This document shows, in pieces, positions 45,634 through 53,774 of a stretch of 64,000 nucleotides of DNA. The translations under genes were made by a program, and so were the position numbers. Source of the stretch: Flavobacterium collinsii (GTDB lineage: Bacteria > Bacteroidota > Bacteroidia > Flavobacteriales > Flavobacteriaceae); the NCBI RefSeq assembly GCF_902804485.1, contig NZ_CADCST010000077.1, forward strand, positions 124,001 through 188,000. Reading direction: 5' to 3'. Each line of letters starts with the position of its first letter. Position 1 is the stretch's first letter. Under the pieces are notes generated by a model, which did no database searches, had not been told where the DNA came from, and saw nothing but the letters and a program-made list of their open reading frames with translations.

Positions 45634-46812
45634 ATGCAATCCGATATGAAAAAGGCTTTATCTTTATTATTTTTTTTAGTTTTTACCAATTGTCAAAACG
45701 TTTCTAAAATGAATCCCAAAAACAAACACGACCTCACTTTTAAAATTGTCTATAAACAATCGACAGATTCCGTACCCGCTTTATCAAAGTATTCTACAAT
45801 TGGTAAAAACGGGCACGAATATTCTCGTATAGACATCCCAAACCCTGAACTTGCATTTCCCAGAAAATTTATGGAATTGTATGGCACTTCAGAGGCGTTA
45901 ATTGGTCGATATGTTTCTGAAAATGGCACACGGGATAATCATTTTTTCTCTATCCTCAATGATTCCTTTGACTACCATTCCGATTCGGATGTTATTGATC
46001 TGGCTGTTACTTCAAATGGGGATTTTCTGAAGTTAACCTCTGACTTCCTGTATATCGTAAAAAAAGATAATGTCAAAATTCAGCATCCTTTAAAAGGAAT
46101 GAAAATTATCCTTTCAGAAAACAAAGACATTTGGGTAATTGGGATCAATAATGCATGGTTGATTGAAGATGATTATACAAAAATCAAAGCCCTTGAATGG
46201 TTCGGCGGTATCCATACTGTTTCTTATCAAAATGCGCTCCATTGTATCGATAATTCCAAAAGTGAAATTGTTTCTTTAGACACAAAAGGTACTGTTACAA
46301 ATGAAAAAACAAAAGAAAACTTTGGTCCCTTTGAAAAACTGGCCGGCTTTTGGGGCAGCAAATACATCACGCTGGAAGGTTCCACTTTCAGATGGTATGA
46401 GAAATCTGTTTTGAAAAGAAAAATAGCACTTCAGTCTGCCGGTGTTTTAAATAATGGAGAGGTATTTATTTCTTACACCGAAAACAAAAAAACTTACCTA
46501 AAAACCAATACCATATCCAAAGAATGGGATATTCCCGAAGATTCTAAAAGTTACATTCTGCCCATTGTTTTCGAAAAAGGAGATTCCTACTTCGGTTATC
46601 ATTTGAACAGCTTTGGTGAATTCAGTAAAAAAGATCAAAAGGCACAAGAAACAAACAATATCGATGAAAAGATATATGAAAAAAACATATTGCCTTATCG
46701 GTGGAAAATTGGACAAAGCCGTTATTTCAATATTCCGAACTACAATAAGCTACTGGTATCCCTGGTTGGACCTAAAGAAATTATTCTGATGGAGATCAAT
46801 AGTTCTTTTTAA
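45634..46812 (+). CDS. Lipoprotein next to cargo 2, candidate immunity protein
   Basis: This is a 392-aa predicted lipoprotein: MKKALSLLFFLVFTNCQ (from the internal ATG at 45646, the better start), with Cys as the lipidation site. The residues after the Cys (QNVSKMNPKNK) lack the acidic cluster used in Bacteroidota for surface export, so it probably stays facing the periplasm. The body is beta-rich and could be a propeller (GYHLNSFGEFSKKDQ). I do not recognise a family. It lies 3 bp after the gene for a papain-like, potentially wall-directed cargo, which suggests protection from that cargo; this is an inference. Confidence 0.6.
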   Translation: MQSDMKKALSLLFFLVFTNCQNVSKMNPKNKHDLTFKIVYKQSTDSVPALSKYSTIGKNGHEYSRIDIPNPELAFPRKFMELYGTSEALIGRYVSENGTRDNHFFSILNDSFDYHSDSDVIDLAVTSNGDFLKLTSDFLYIVKKDNVKIQHPLKGMKIILSENKDIWVIGINNAWLIEDDYTKIKALEWFGGIHTVSYQNALHCIDNSKSEIVSLDTKGTVTNEKTKENFGPFEKLAGFWGSKYITLEGSTFRWYEKSVLKRKIALQSAGVLNNGEVFISYTENKKTYLKTNTISKEWDIPEDSKSYILPIVFEKGDSYFGYHLNSFGEFSKKDQKAQETNNIDEKIYEKNILPYRWKIGQSRYFNIPNYNKLLVSLVGPKEIILMEINSSF

Positions 46813-46841
46813 ATTTTAAAACGGTAAAATATGACTTAATT

Positions 46842-49800
46842 ATGGGTGCTCTTGCTAAAAAAACAGCTCATTCCTCCAATCAAACTACCTCAACGAATGA
46901 GCGAGGCAGCAGCCCTTTTTTTGGTTTACAGGCAAAACTCAGCATTGGTAAATCAAATGATAAGTATGAAGCGGAAGCCGACAGCGCAGCCGACAAAATA
47001 GTTGCTAAGGCTCCTAAAAATAATCCTGAACCGTTTTTCAGCCCATCACCCATAATCCAAAATAAATTAGATGAGGTACAAAAAAAGGAGGAAGCCGCCC
47101 CCCAAAAATCAATAGCAGAAAACATCTCTCCCGTTGTTCAGTTAAAATCAGAAAAAGAAGAAAAGGAAACCATTGTTCCTGAAAAGGCAACTGTAGAAGA
47201 AACTCCACAAAATAAAATAGAAGTTCCTCAAAACGAAACGGTCAAAACCACTGAAACCATTTCTGTTCCAAAACCCATTGTTCAACAAAAGAAAACAGAA
47301 GAAGAAGTTCAAACTAAAGAGGAAGAAGAAATTCAGTCCAAAGAAGACGAAAAAGAGCTTCAAATGAGTGCCGGTGCCGATGCAAATCCTTCTGATGATT
47401 CTGATTTGGAAAGCAATTTAAACAATAGCAGAGGTGGTGGTTCTCCACTTTCTAAAAACACTAAAACGGAAATGGAATCCGGTTTTGGAGCTGACTTTAG
47501 CAATGTAAGAATCCATAATGATTCAAATGCCGTTCAGATGAACAAAGAACTGGGTTCACAGGCCTTTGCCAACGGAAATGACATTTATTTTAACCAAGGT
47601 AAATACAATACAAATTCAACAGCCGGAAAGCATCTTTTAGCACACGAATTAACACATACCGTACAACAAGGCACTAGTTCAGTTCAGCCTAAAATGATCC
47701 AGAAAACACCAACTGCTCCAACTACTGCTTCCCCTGTATCAGGTACCAATCAAAGTATTTCTTTACAAACGCCAACGTTTACACCACCAGAAACAATTGC
47801 TTCTCAAATTGAGGCAGCGGGAGACAGAGGTGCTGAGGTTAATGTAACTTTTGGACAATGGGCGTCAGGTGCAATCAAAATGAAAAAAAATACAGACGGT
47901 ACCTACAATACAAAAGACAATAGACAAAGTATAAATCTTAATATTAACTATTTAAGCCCGCTTACAAGTATAAATATTACCCCGGTTTTGGCCATTCAAA
48001 TAGAAAACAATGCGATAGCTGGTTATATTACGGTAAAAACAGGCGATCGGTTAGTTGGAAATCCAGCCGGTCTTATTAATGCCATTAAAGACAATAGCGA
48101 AACTTTTGGCTGGATTGGAATTGATGTTACAAGCGTCCCTAACGTGCAAAACACCATTGAAGGTGGAAATCTAACGTTAACGGCTAATGGAATTCCTGTT
48201 CAATTGGGAGGATTTGTAAATGCAACTCTTGATTTTGGAATTCAAGGCGAAGTAATCACATTTAGAGCCAGTGGAAGTATCGAAGTCCCAAATCTAAGTC
48301 CAACTCAAATTACAATTGAACGTAATGCCGAAGGAAATATAACCGGCGAAATTGATTTGGCTGTCAATATGGCTAATTTTAACGGTAGCATCCATGCTGC
48401 TTTTTTAAATGGAACTTTTGACATCAGAGGTACTGTAGGTTATCAAACCGAAAAAATAAGTGGTCAGGTAACCTTATTGGTGACAGATGCTGCAACAGCC
48501 AGAAATGCCGCTTTAAGCCAGCTGGATCCTTCTCAAATTGACGAAAGTGCCAGAGAAGCAAATGGGATTCCTGAAGCAAACAGTGGACCAACACCCGGAC
48601 CAAGAGCGATGGCAGGTTGGGGCGAAGTCGATTTTAGCTTTACCGAATGGATGACAGGCAGAGCCATGGTTATTATCGACAATGAAGGCCACGTTACTAT
48701 TCATGGAGAAATTACACCACCCGCAGAAGTAGAATTATTTGCTCAACGAGATTATATAAGAGAAATCTTTACTGTCGAAGTTCGTACCATGTATGGAGTT
48801 CCGTTAGTCGGAAATGTTTTCTTATTTGCTAACATTGGATTAGAAGCTCTTGCTAAAATTGGTCCTGCTAAAATTTATAATATAAGAGCAGTAGGAACTT
48901 ATTCTACCGATCCTGCAGTATTTAATGATTTTAGTCTTTCCGCCTCTTTTAATATGTCAATGTTCGCAGGACTGCGACTCCGAGCAGAGGGAGGATTGGG
49001 TGTTGAATTACTGGGTCATGATATAAAAGTAGGTGTTGGAGTTAATGCATTAGCAGGAATTAGAGGATACGTTGATGCCACACCGACTATAGGTTACAGA
49101 GAAACTGCATCTCCTGAAGCTGGAAGACAAGGAGAGTTTTACATACACGGACATGCCGAAATGGCCGCACAGCCCTTCTTAGCATTAGGTGGTGATTTGT
49201 TTGTCGAATTAGACAGTCCGTGGTGGTCTCCTGCACCAGATGATAAATGGACTTGGCCTTTAGGAGAGTTAGAATATCCTTTACCCGGAGAGTTTGGTAT
49301 TGGTGCTGATGTAGATTACGTTTTAGGTTCTGACGAATTACCTGAAGTTGAATTTGCTCCTGTTGATTTCAACTCAGATAAATTTATGACCGATTTAATG
49401 AATGATCACGTCCCTCCAACGCAGTCTACAGATGCAGAGCATCCGGCAGAATTTCAGGAAGGAACAACGGGAGGAGAAGGAAGTGAGACTCCTCAGGTTA
49501 CAGACTCAACAGGAAATCCTAATGCAGGAACAACAGGAGCACCACCTGGTGCAGATACTCCGCCAAATCCACCAACACCCGAAGTTCTGGCACATTGGGG
49601 AACCGGATTGGAAGCTTTACGTGCTTTAGCAACAGAATCAGAACAAAGCCCATTGAATGAACAACAAATTCATGCCCGATTAGATATTATAAAAAACCGT
49701 AATCATTTTACCCGCCTCAATGCCGTTCGAAGCGGTCAAAACTGGAATATCAACGCCGAAATGCCTAATATTAGCAACCACAGCACACCAATAGTAGTCA

Positions 49801-50963
49801 AAGCTGCACCAATTGCTGAAGGTGGAGATTCTGATCGAAATTCCGAAATTCCAACAATTATTGGATTGGAACATGCTGTTAATGTTGATGGAGGTCACAA
49901 CCTTAAAATTGAAGGTACTGTTGAACGTGTTGAAATTAATGTCTACAGTGACAAGCAGACTTTAAATCAGCTTTTAAACAATAAACGTCAGGAAATACAC
50001 GACAACAGGGATTCTGACCCGCAATATACGGCCAAATCGAGAGCAATTGAAAATCTATTCAGCGAGAAAAACGTGTTAGGAACCAATATTGGCAGCTATA
50101 GACGGGCCGTTGCTAATGCTTATGAAACAGGGGGCGGAAACCAACCTATTCGGGCTGCTTATGAAAACATACGAACAAATCTAACCAATATTGCAACAGA
50201 TTTGGGAATCGTTGGAGTACTGGAACATCACATCGAATTGCCAATCTCTCACGTTGAATTTGAAACAGACACCAAAGGCCGATCATATATGCTCAGAGCC
50301 GCACCTTTGACAAAGATTCCCGGCAATACAAGAGGATCCACGCCAACCAATGATCCGATGGGATGGTCGAACATTCCGCTTAACCAAAGAAGCGCCGGAC
50401 AATGGGTAAGAGCACATCTTTTAAATCACAGATTACATGGCCCCGGAACAGTTCAAAATTTATTTCCGGGCACCAGGGATATGAATTTAAGAGATATGGA
50501 AAGTCAGGTTGAAGATCCTGCAAAAGAAGCTGTATGGGATAACAACCAAATATTATATTACAATGTTGATGTCTCCTATGGAAATACAGGAGTTTTTGAA
50601 GACATTCCGGATATTGTGGTAATGAGTTTTGGACCGTATAATGTCGAAACCAGAGAAAAAGGTGCCGCTATAAAATCCAAACGTTTTACCCAATCGCCCC
50701 CCTCAGCCGTTGCCCAAACAACCATAAACCGTTCGTCCAGCAATGCATTGAATCAAAAGGCAATTAGCGAAGGTGGTGCCGATGGAATAGGTCTGTCAGG
50801 ATTCTTTGATCGACTTGTACGGGTTCGCCCACCAGCACCGGGGTATCAAAACATTATTCAAATCCACGATGCTGTATCAATAGAATATACTGATCAGACA
50901 GTCTTTAAAAATGCATTCGCGAAATTCAATAACTTAGTAACTTTAACAATTTTACAGCTATGA
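46842..50963 (+). CDS. eCIS cargo 3: giant DUF4157 protein with C-terminal nuclease
   Basis: This is a 1373-aa protein. N-terminal motif SPFFGLQAKLSIGKSNDKYE, then a Lys/Glu-rich linker with VQTKEEEE. The eCIS core domain starts near M211 and has HELTH at 268-272. Residues about 310-560 and 590-850 are long Gly/Val/Ile-rich beta-domains (VNATLDFGIQGEVITFRASG, LAGIRGYVDATPTIGYRETA). A Pro/Thr/Gly linker lies near 865-910. The C-terminal domain contains GQWVRAHLLNHRLHGPGTVQ and NLFPGTRDMN with H1192 and N1206, the ββα-metal/NS-endonuclease pattern of polymorphic toxins. It likely cuts nucleic acid in the target. The next gene overlaps it by 4 nt. Confidence 0.82.
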   Translation: MGALAKKTAHSSNQTTSTNERGSSPFFGLQAKLSIGKSNDKYEAEADSAADKIVAKAPKNNPEPFFSPSPIIQNKLDEVQKKEEAAPQKSIAENISPVVQLKSEKEEKETIVPEKATVEETPQNKIEVPQNETVKTTETISVPKPIVQQKKTEEEVQTKEEEEIQSKEDEKELQMSAGADANPSDDSDLESNLNNSRGGGSPLSKNTKTEMESGFGADFSNVRIHNDSNAVQMNKELGSQAFANGNDIYFNQGKYNTNSTAGKHLLAHELTHTVQQGTSSVQPKMIQKTPTAPTTASPVSGTNQSISLQTPTFTPPETIASQIEAAGDRGAEVNVTFGQWASGAIKMKKNTDGTYNTKDNRQSINLNINYLSPLTSINITPVLAIQIENNAIAGYITVKTGDRLVGNPAGLINAIKDNSETFGWIGIDVTSVPNVQNTIEGGNLTLTANGIPVQLGGFVNATLDFGIQGEVITFRASGSIEVPNLSPTQITIERNAEGNITGEIDLAVNMANFNGSIHAAFLNGTFDIRGTVGYQTEKISGQVTLLVTDAATARNAALSQLDPSQIDESAREANGIPEANSGPTPGPRAMAGWGEVDFSFTEWMTGRAMVIIDNEGHVTIHGEITPPAEVELFAQRDYIREIFTVEVRTMYGVPLVGNVFLFANIGLEALAKIGPAKIYNIRAVGTYSTDPAVFNDFSLSASFNMSMFAGLRLRAEGGLGVELLGHDIKVGVGVNALAGIRGYVDATPTIGYRETASPEAGRQGEFYIHGHAEMAAQPFLALGGDLFVELDSPWWSPAPDDKWTWPLGELEYPLPGEFGIGADVDYVLGSDELPEVEFAPVDFNSDKFMTDLMNDHVPPTQSTDAEHPAEFQEGTTGGEGSETPQVTDSTGNPNAGTTGAPPGADTPPNPPTPEVLAHWGTGLEALRALATESEQSPLNEQQIHARLDIIKNRNHFTRLNAVRSGQNWNINAEMPNISNHSTPIVVKAAPIAEGGDSDRNSEIPTIIGLEHAVNVDGGHNLKIEGTVERVEINVYSDKQTLNQLLNNKRQEIHDNRDSDPQYTAKSRAIENLFSEKNVLGTNIGSYRRAVANAYETGGGNQPIRAAYENIRTNLTNIATDLGIVGVLEHHIELPISHVEFETDTKGRSYMLRAAPLTKIPGNTRGSTPTNDPMGWSNIPLNQRSAGQWVRAHLLNHRLHGPGTVQNLFPGTRDMNLRDMESQVEDPAKEAVWDNNQILYYNVDVSYGNTGVFEDIPDIVVMSFGPYNVETREKGAAIKSKRFTQSPPSAVAQTTINRSSSNALNQKAISEGGADGIGLSGFFDRLVRVRPPAPGYQNIIQIHDAVSIEYTDQTVFKNAFAKFNNLVTLTILQL

Positions 50964-51655
50964 TTAATTTTAAAGAATTATTCTTATGGACCTTAATTGT
51001 GGAAATTGGTAATGCCTACACTCATGGAGTTCTTATAAAAACGCCAGTGACAGCGGCTTTACCCCCTAAAAAATTAGACACTTCACTAGAAATCGATGAT
51101 TTAATTATTGAATTCTACAATCAAACCTCCCGATTGGAATTGGCATGGGAGTTAACTGATACACCTGAAAATATTGAACCTTTTCAGAAAAATGAATTTA
51201 TAATAGAAAATTACCTCAAAAAGGATTACTCCTGGTCTTTTGTAAAAGAACTGATAAGCGGTTATATCAATATAACAGCTTCTGATTTGATCTTTGACAA
51301 GGAGTATAATGACCAGCAAACATTTGCATACACCCTAAAAAAACTTAAAACAACTGATACCTTTTTTGCTTTTGATATTCAAAGTTCGGTTACCGCCTGT
51401 TTTAAGAAAACCAACAATCAGGTTTCTGATACGATCTGGCTGATACATACAGATGCTGATAAGGTATATGATATGAAAATCGGACTCGAGGAGTATTTAA
51501 ATTTAGCCTATCAGGCCAAATGCTTCAAAAATTGGCAATTAGTCTATTTATTTAGAGAAAAAGCTTCTGAATATGAACTTATGAAACAGTTCATTCCTTT
51601 TATTTTTAACCATATTGAAACAGATTTATCTGCTTTTGACATACCACACATATGA
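50960..51655 (+). CDS. SUKH (SMI1/KNR4)-like protein, candidate nuclease immunity
   Basis: This is a 231-aa soluble protein. The region TDTFFAFDIQSSVTACFKKT then DTIWLIHTDADKVYDMKIGL and EEYLNLAYQ resembles the SMI1/KNR4 (SUKH) layout: F-x-x-D segment, bulky strand, then a final 'EEYL' helix. SUKH proteins commonly protect against nuclease toxins in polymorphic systems. The ATG overlaps the nuclease-cargo stop, and its own stop overlaps the ATPase ATG, so all three are translationally coupled. A role in cargo loading, rather than immunity, is an alternative because it is also adjacent to the ATPase. Confidence 0.55.
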   Translation: MINFKELFLWTLIVEIGNAYTHGVLIKTPVTAALPPKKLDTSLEIDDLIIEFYNQTSRLELAWELTDTPENIEPFQKNEFIIENYLKKDYSWSFVKELISGYINITASDLIFDKEYNDQQTFAYTLKKLKTTDTFFAFDIQSSVTACFKKTNNQVSDTIWLIHTDADKVYDMKIGLEEYLNLAYQAKCFKNWQLVYLFREKASEYELMKQFIPFIFNHIETDLSAFDIPHI

Positions 51656-52953
51656 AAAACATTAAAGAATTACTCCGATACCAGTTAGAAATTCAAATGG
51701 ATAAACTTTTTGGTTCTGAAACCAAAAGCAACGAACCTGAATATGAATCGGACAAACACTCGTTTGTCGAGGCTTTTATTATTGAAAATAAATTACCTCA
51801 TGTCGAAATTTTGTTATTGGGTTTGGCACTAATTCCCCATATCCATCCGGAATTTTTAACGTCTTTGATTTCTAATTATCTTCCCAACGGTGGAGAATTA
51901 CCCGAATTTGGAGGTGTAAAATCAAAGAATCACCGCGGCATTTTACCGACAGGTGAAACGGCTCAGTTTTTAGTAGCCGGAAATGATCTTGATAACCGAA
52001 TTTCTTTCTATAATTACTTGCACAATCAGTCTTACCTCTATCAGAAAGGAATCATCAAAATAGAGTCTGTACCATACGGCGAACCCAAACTGAGTGGTTT
52101 ACTAATTTTGGAGGATGAATACATCGAAAAATTCCTAACCGGAAAAATCCTGAAACCTCAACTGAGCAGTATTTTCCCTGCGCAATTAATCGAAACCGAA
52201 TTGGACTGGGAAGATCTCGTACTTAATGCTACCACTATAAATCACATCAAAGAAATCGAAACCTGGCTTAAATTTAACGACATTTTACTCCATGAATGGG
52301 ACATGAAAGCCAAAATAAAACCAGGCTTCAGAGTTATGTTTTATGGTGCTCCCGGAACCGGAAAGACACTAACCGCCTCACTTCTTGGGAAATATACGCA
52401 AAGAGATGTTTATCGAATCGATTTGTCTATGGTAATTTCGAAATACATCGGTGAAACCGAAAAAAATCTTTCTTCCCTTTTTGACAAAGCAGCTGATAAA
52501 GACTGGATTCTATTTTTTGACGAAGCCGATGCCGTTTTCGGAAAAAGAACCAATGTAAGAGATGCCCATGATAAATATGCCAATCAGGAAGTTTCATATT
52601 TACTACAGCGTATCGAAAATCATCCCGGACTGGTTATTCTGGCCTCTAATTTCAAAGCCAATATCGACACGGCTTTTACCCGTAGATTTCAATCTATCAT
52701 TGAGTTTGAAGTCCCTTCTTATGCCGAACGTCTACAGCTCTGGGAGAACAACCTGCCCAAAGGAATTAAAATCGCTGAGGATGTAAATCTTAATGAGCTT
52801 TCTAAAAAATACGACATTACCGGAGCCAATATTGTGAACATCATTCAATACGCCTGTCTAAAAACACTGGAAAGCGAAAACGAAAGTATCAACCTTCATC
52901 ATCTTCTTCAGGGAATCAAAAAAGAATATGCGAAGGAAGGTAAAATGATGTAA
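51652..52953 (+). CDS. AAA+ ATPase of the eCIS (Afp15/Pvc15-like)
   Basis: This is a 433-aa protein. An N-terminal specific region (1-200) is followed by the AAA module: Walker A GAPGTGKT (232-239), Walker B ILFFDEAD (D290-E291), sensor/arginine region NIDTAFTRRFQSIIEFEVP and a C-terminal lid (NELSKKYDITGANIVNIIQY). In Afp and PVC the homologous ATPase is needed for assembly of the particle or cargo loading. It is the last gene of the cluster, and its ATG overlaps the previous stop. No terminator is obvious after it. Confidence 0.94.
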   Translation: MKNIKELLRYQLEIQMDKLFGSETKSNEPEYESDKHSFVEAFIIENKLPHVEILLLGLALIPHIHPEFLTSLISNYLPNGGELPEFGGVKSKNHRGILPTGETAQFLVAGNDLDNRISFYNYLHNQSYLYQKGIIKIESVPYGEPKLSGLLILEDEYIEKFLTGKILKPQLSSIFPAQLIETELDWEDLVLNATTINHIKEIETWLKFNDILLHEWDMKAKIKPGFRVMFYGAPGTGKTLTASLLGKYTQRDVYRIDLSMVISKYIGETEKNLSSLFDKAADKDWILFFDEADAVFGKRTNVRDAHDKYANQEVSYLLQRIENHPGLVILASNFKANIDTAFTRRFQSIIEFEVPSYAERLQLWENNLPKGIKIAEDVNLNELSKKYDITGANIVNIIQYACLKTLESENESINLHHLLQGIKKEYAKEGKMM

Positions 52954-53100
52954 ACGAATTCTATTTCTTTATAGGGTAAACGTTAGGCAGATATTTTTCG
53001 TTGCGGAAATCCGAAACGAGTATTCTCTTCCGAACGTAAACGAAGTTAATAAATTAGAAATTCACTTTACGTAAAGCGAGTAATGGAAAATAACTCTGGT

Positions 53101-53774
53101 GTTAGCAGCTGGCATTTTTTTTAACGTCTGATTTTACAATGAAATCATAAGCGTGTTCTGTAAAATAAATGGGGACATTTCCCCAATCCAATTCTCTTTT
53201 TTTCGCTGTTTCGTGTGCTTTTGTCATTAACTCCATGAATCTTGAAATTATAATTTGTTCACACCAATCCCTTGCTTCTTGCATTTCGTCAGTCCATTCG
53301 TCATTTTCTTCCTTTACTTCGATTGTTTCAAATGATTTTTGAAAATTTTCAAAACCTGTCAGAACAAATTCTTCGGTTGTCATTACATCTCTTTTACAGT
53401 CCGAAAGCCAGTTCATATTATCAAGATCAAGTCCGCCATCTTCTTTATATGCAATTCCATCTATGTACCAAACATTTGTGTTTATGTCAAATTCGTTCAT
53501 TTCAAAGTACATAGCTTTAATTTCAAATTTCTTTGAAATTTCATTAAAAAAACGGCTAATCCAATTTACTAAATTGTCAATAGGATTTGTAAATGTTTTG
53601 TCAATGATCTCGTGAAATTCTGTTTTAGCAATTTTGTTAAGTTCATTTTCAGCTGTATTGATGGCTTTTTCAAAGTCAAGATTTTGTAGGTCGCAATTTA
53701 TTTGTTCTGCAAAATAAAAGTTCATTTTTGTTTCTTTATATTAATAGTTGTGTCGTTTTATGCATACTGCTAAC
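53101..53774. repeat. Inverted repeats flanking a single gene (cassette-like)
   Basis: GTTAGCAGCTGGCAT at 53101-53115 and ATGCATACTGCTAAC at 53760-53774 are imperfect inverted repeats (GTTAGCAG identical, CAT identical). They enclose one hypothetical minus-strand gene, the left repeat overlapping its stop codon. The 148 bp before it (52954-53100) contain another GTTAGGCAG and small hairpins. Confidence 0.4.
53102..53725 (-). CDS. Hypothetical protein, 207 aa
   Basis: This is a soluble, acidic protein of 207 aa that I do not recognise. It has no signal peptide or membrane segment. Segments such as NTNVWYIDGIAYKEDGGLDL and NMNWLSDCKRDVMTTEEF suggest a small mixed alpha/beta domain, with a helical C-terminal half (ISRFMELMTKAHETAKKREL). 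It is bounded by short inverted repeats (53101-53774) and lies opposite in direction to the injection-system operon. It may be a mobile gene cassette; its link to neighbours is unclear. Confidence 0.6.
   Translation of the reverse strand: MNFYFAEQINCDLQNLDFEKAINTAENELNKIAKTEFHEIIDKTFTNPIDNLVNWISRFFNEISKKFEIKAMYFEMNEFDINTNVWYIDGIAYKEDGGLDLDNMNWLSDCKRDVMTTEEFVLTGFENFQKSFETIEVKEENDEWTDEMQEARDWCEQIIISRFMELMTKAHETAKKRELDWGNVPIYFTEHAYDFIVKSDVKKNASC

Noticed and set aside
20814-52953. Prophage or type VI secretion system
   Set aside because: There are no capsid, terminase, portal, lysis or T6SS membrane-complex (TssJLM) genes; AAA+, DUF4255, LysM and tape measure families point to eCIS.
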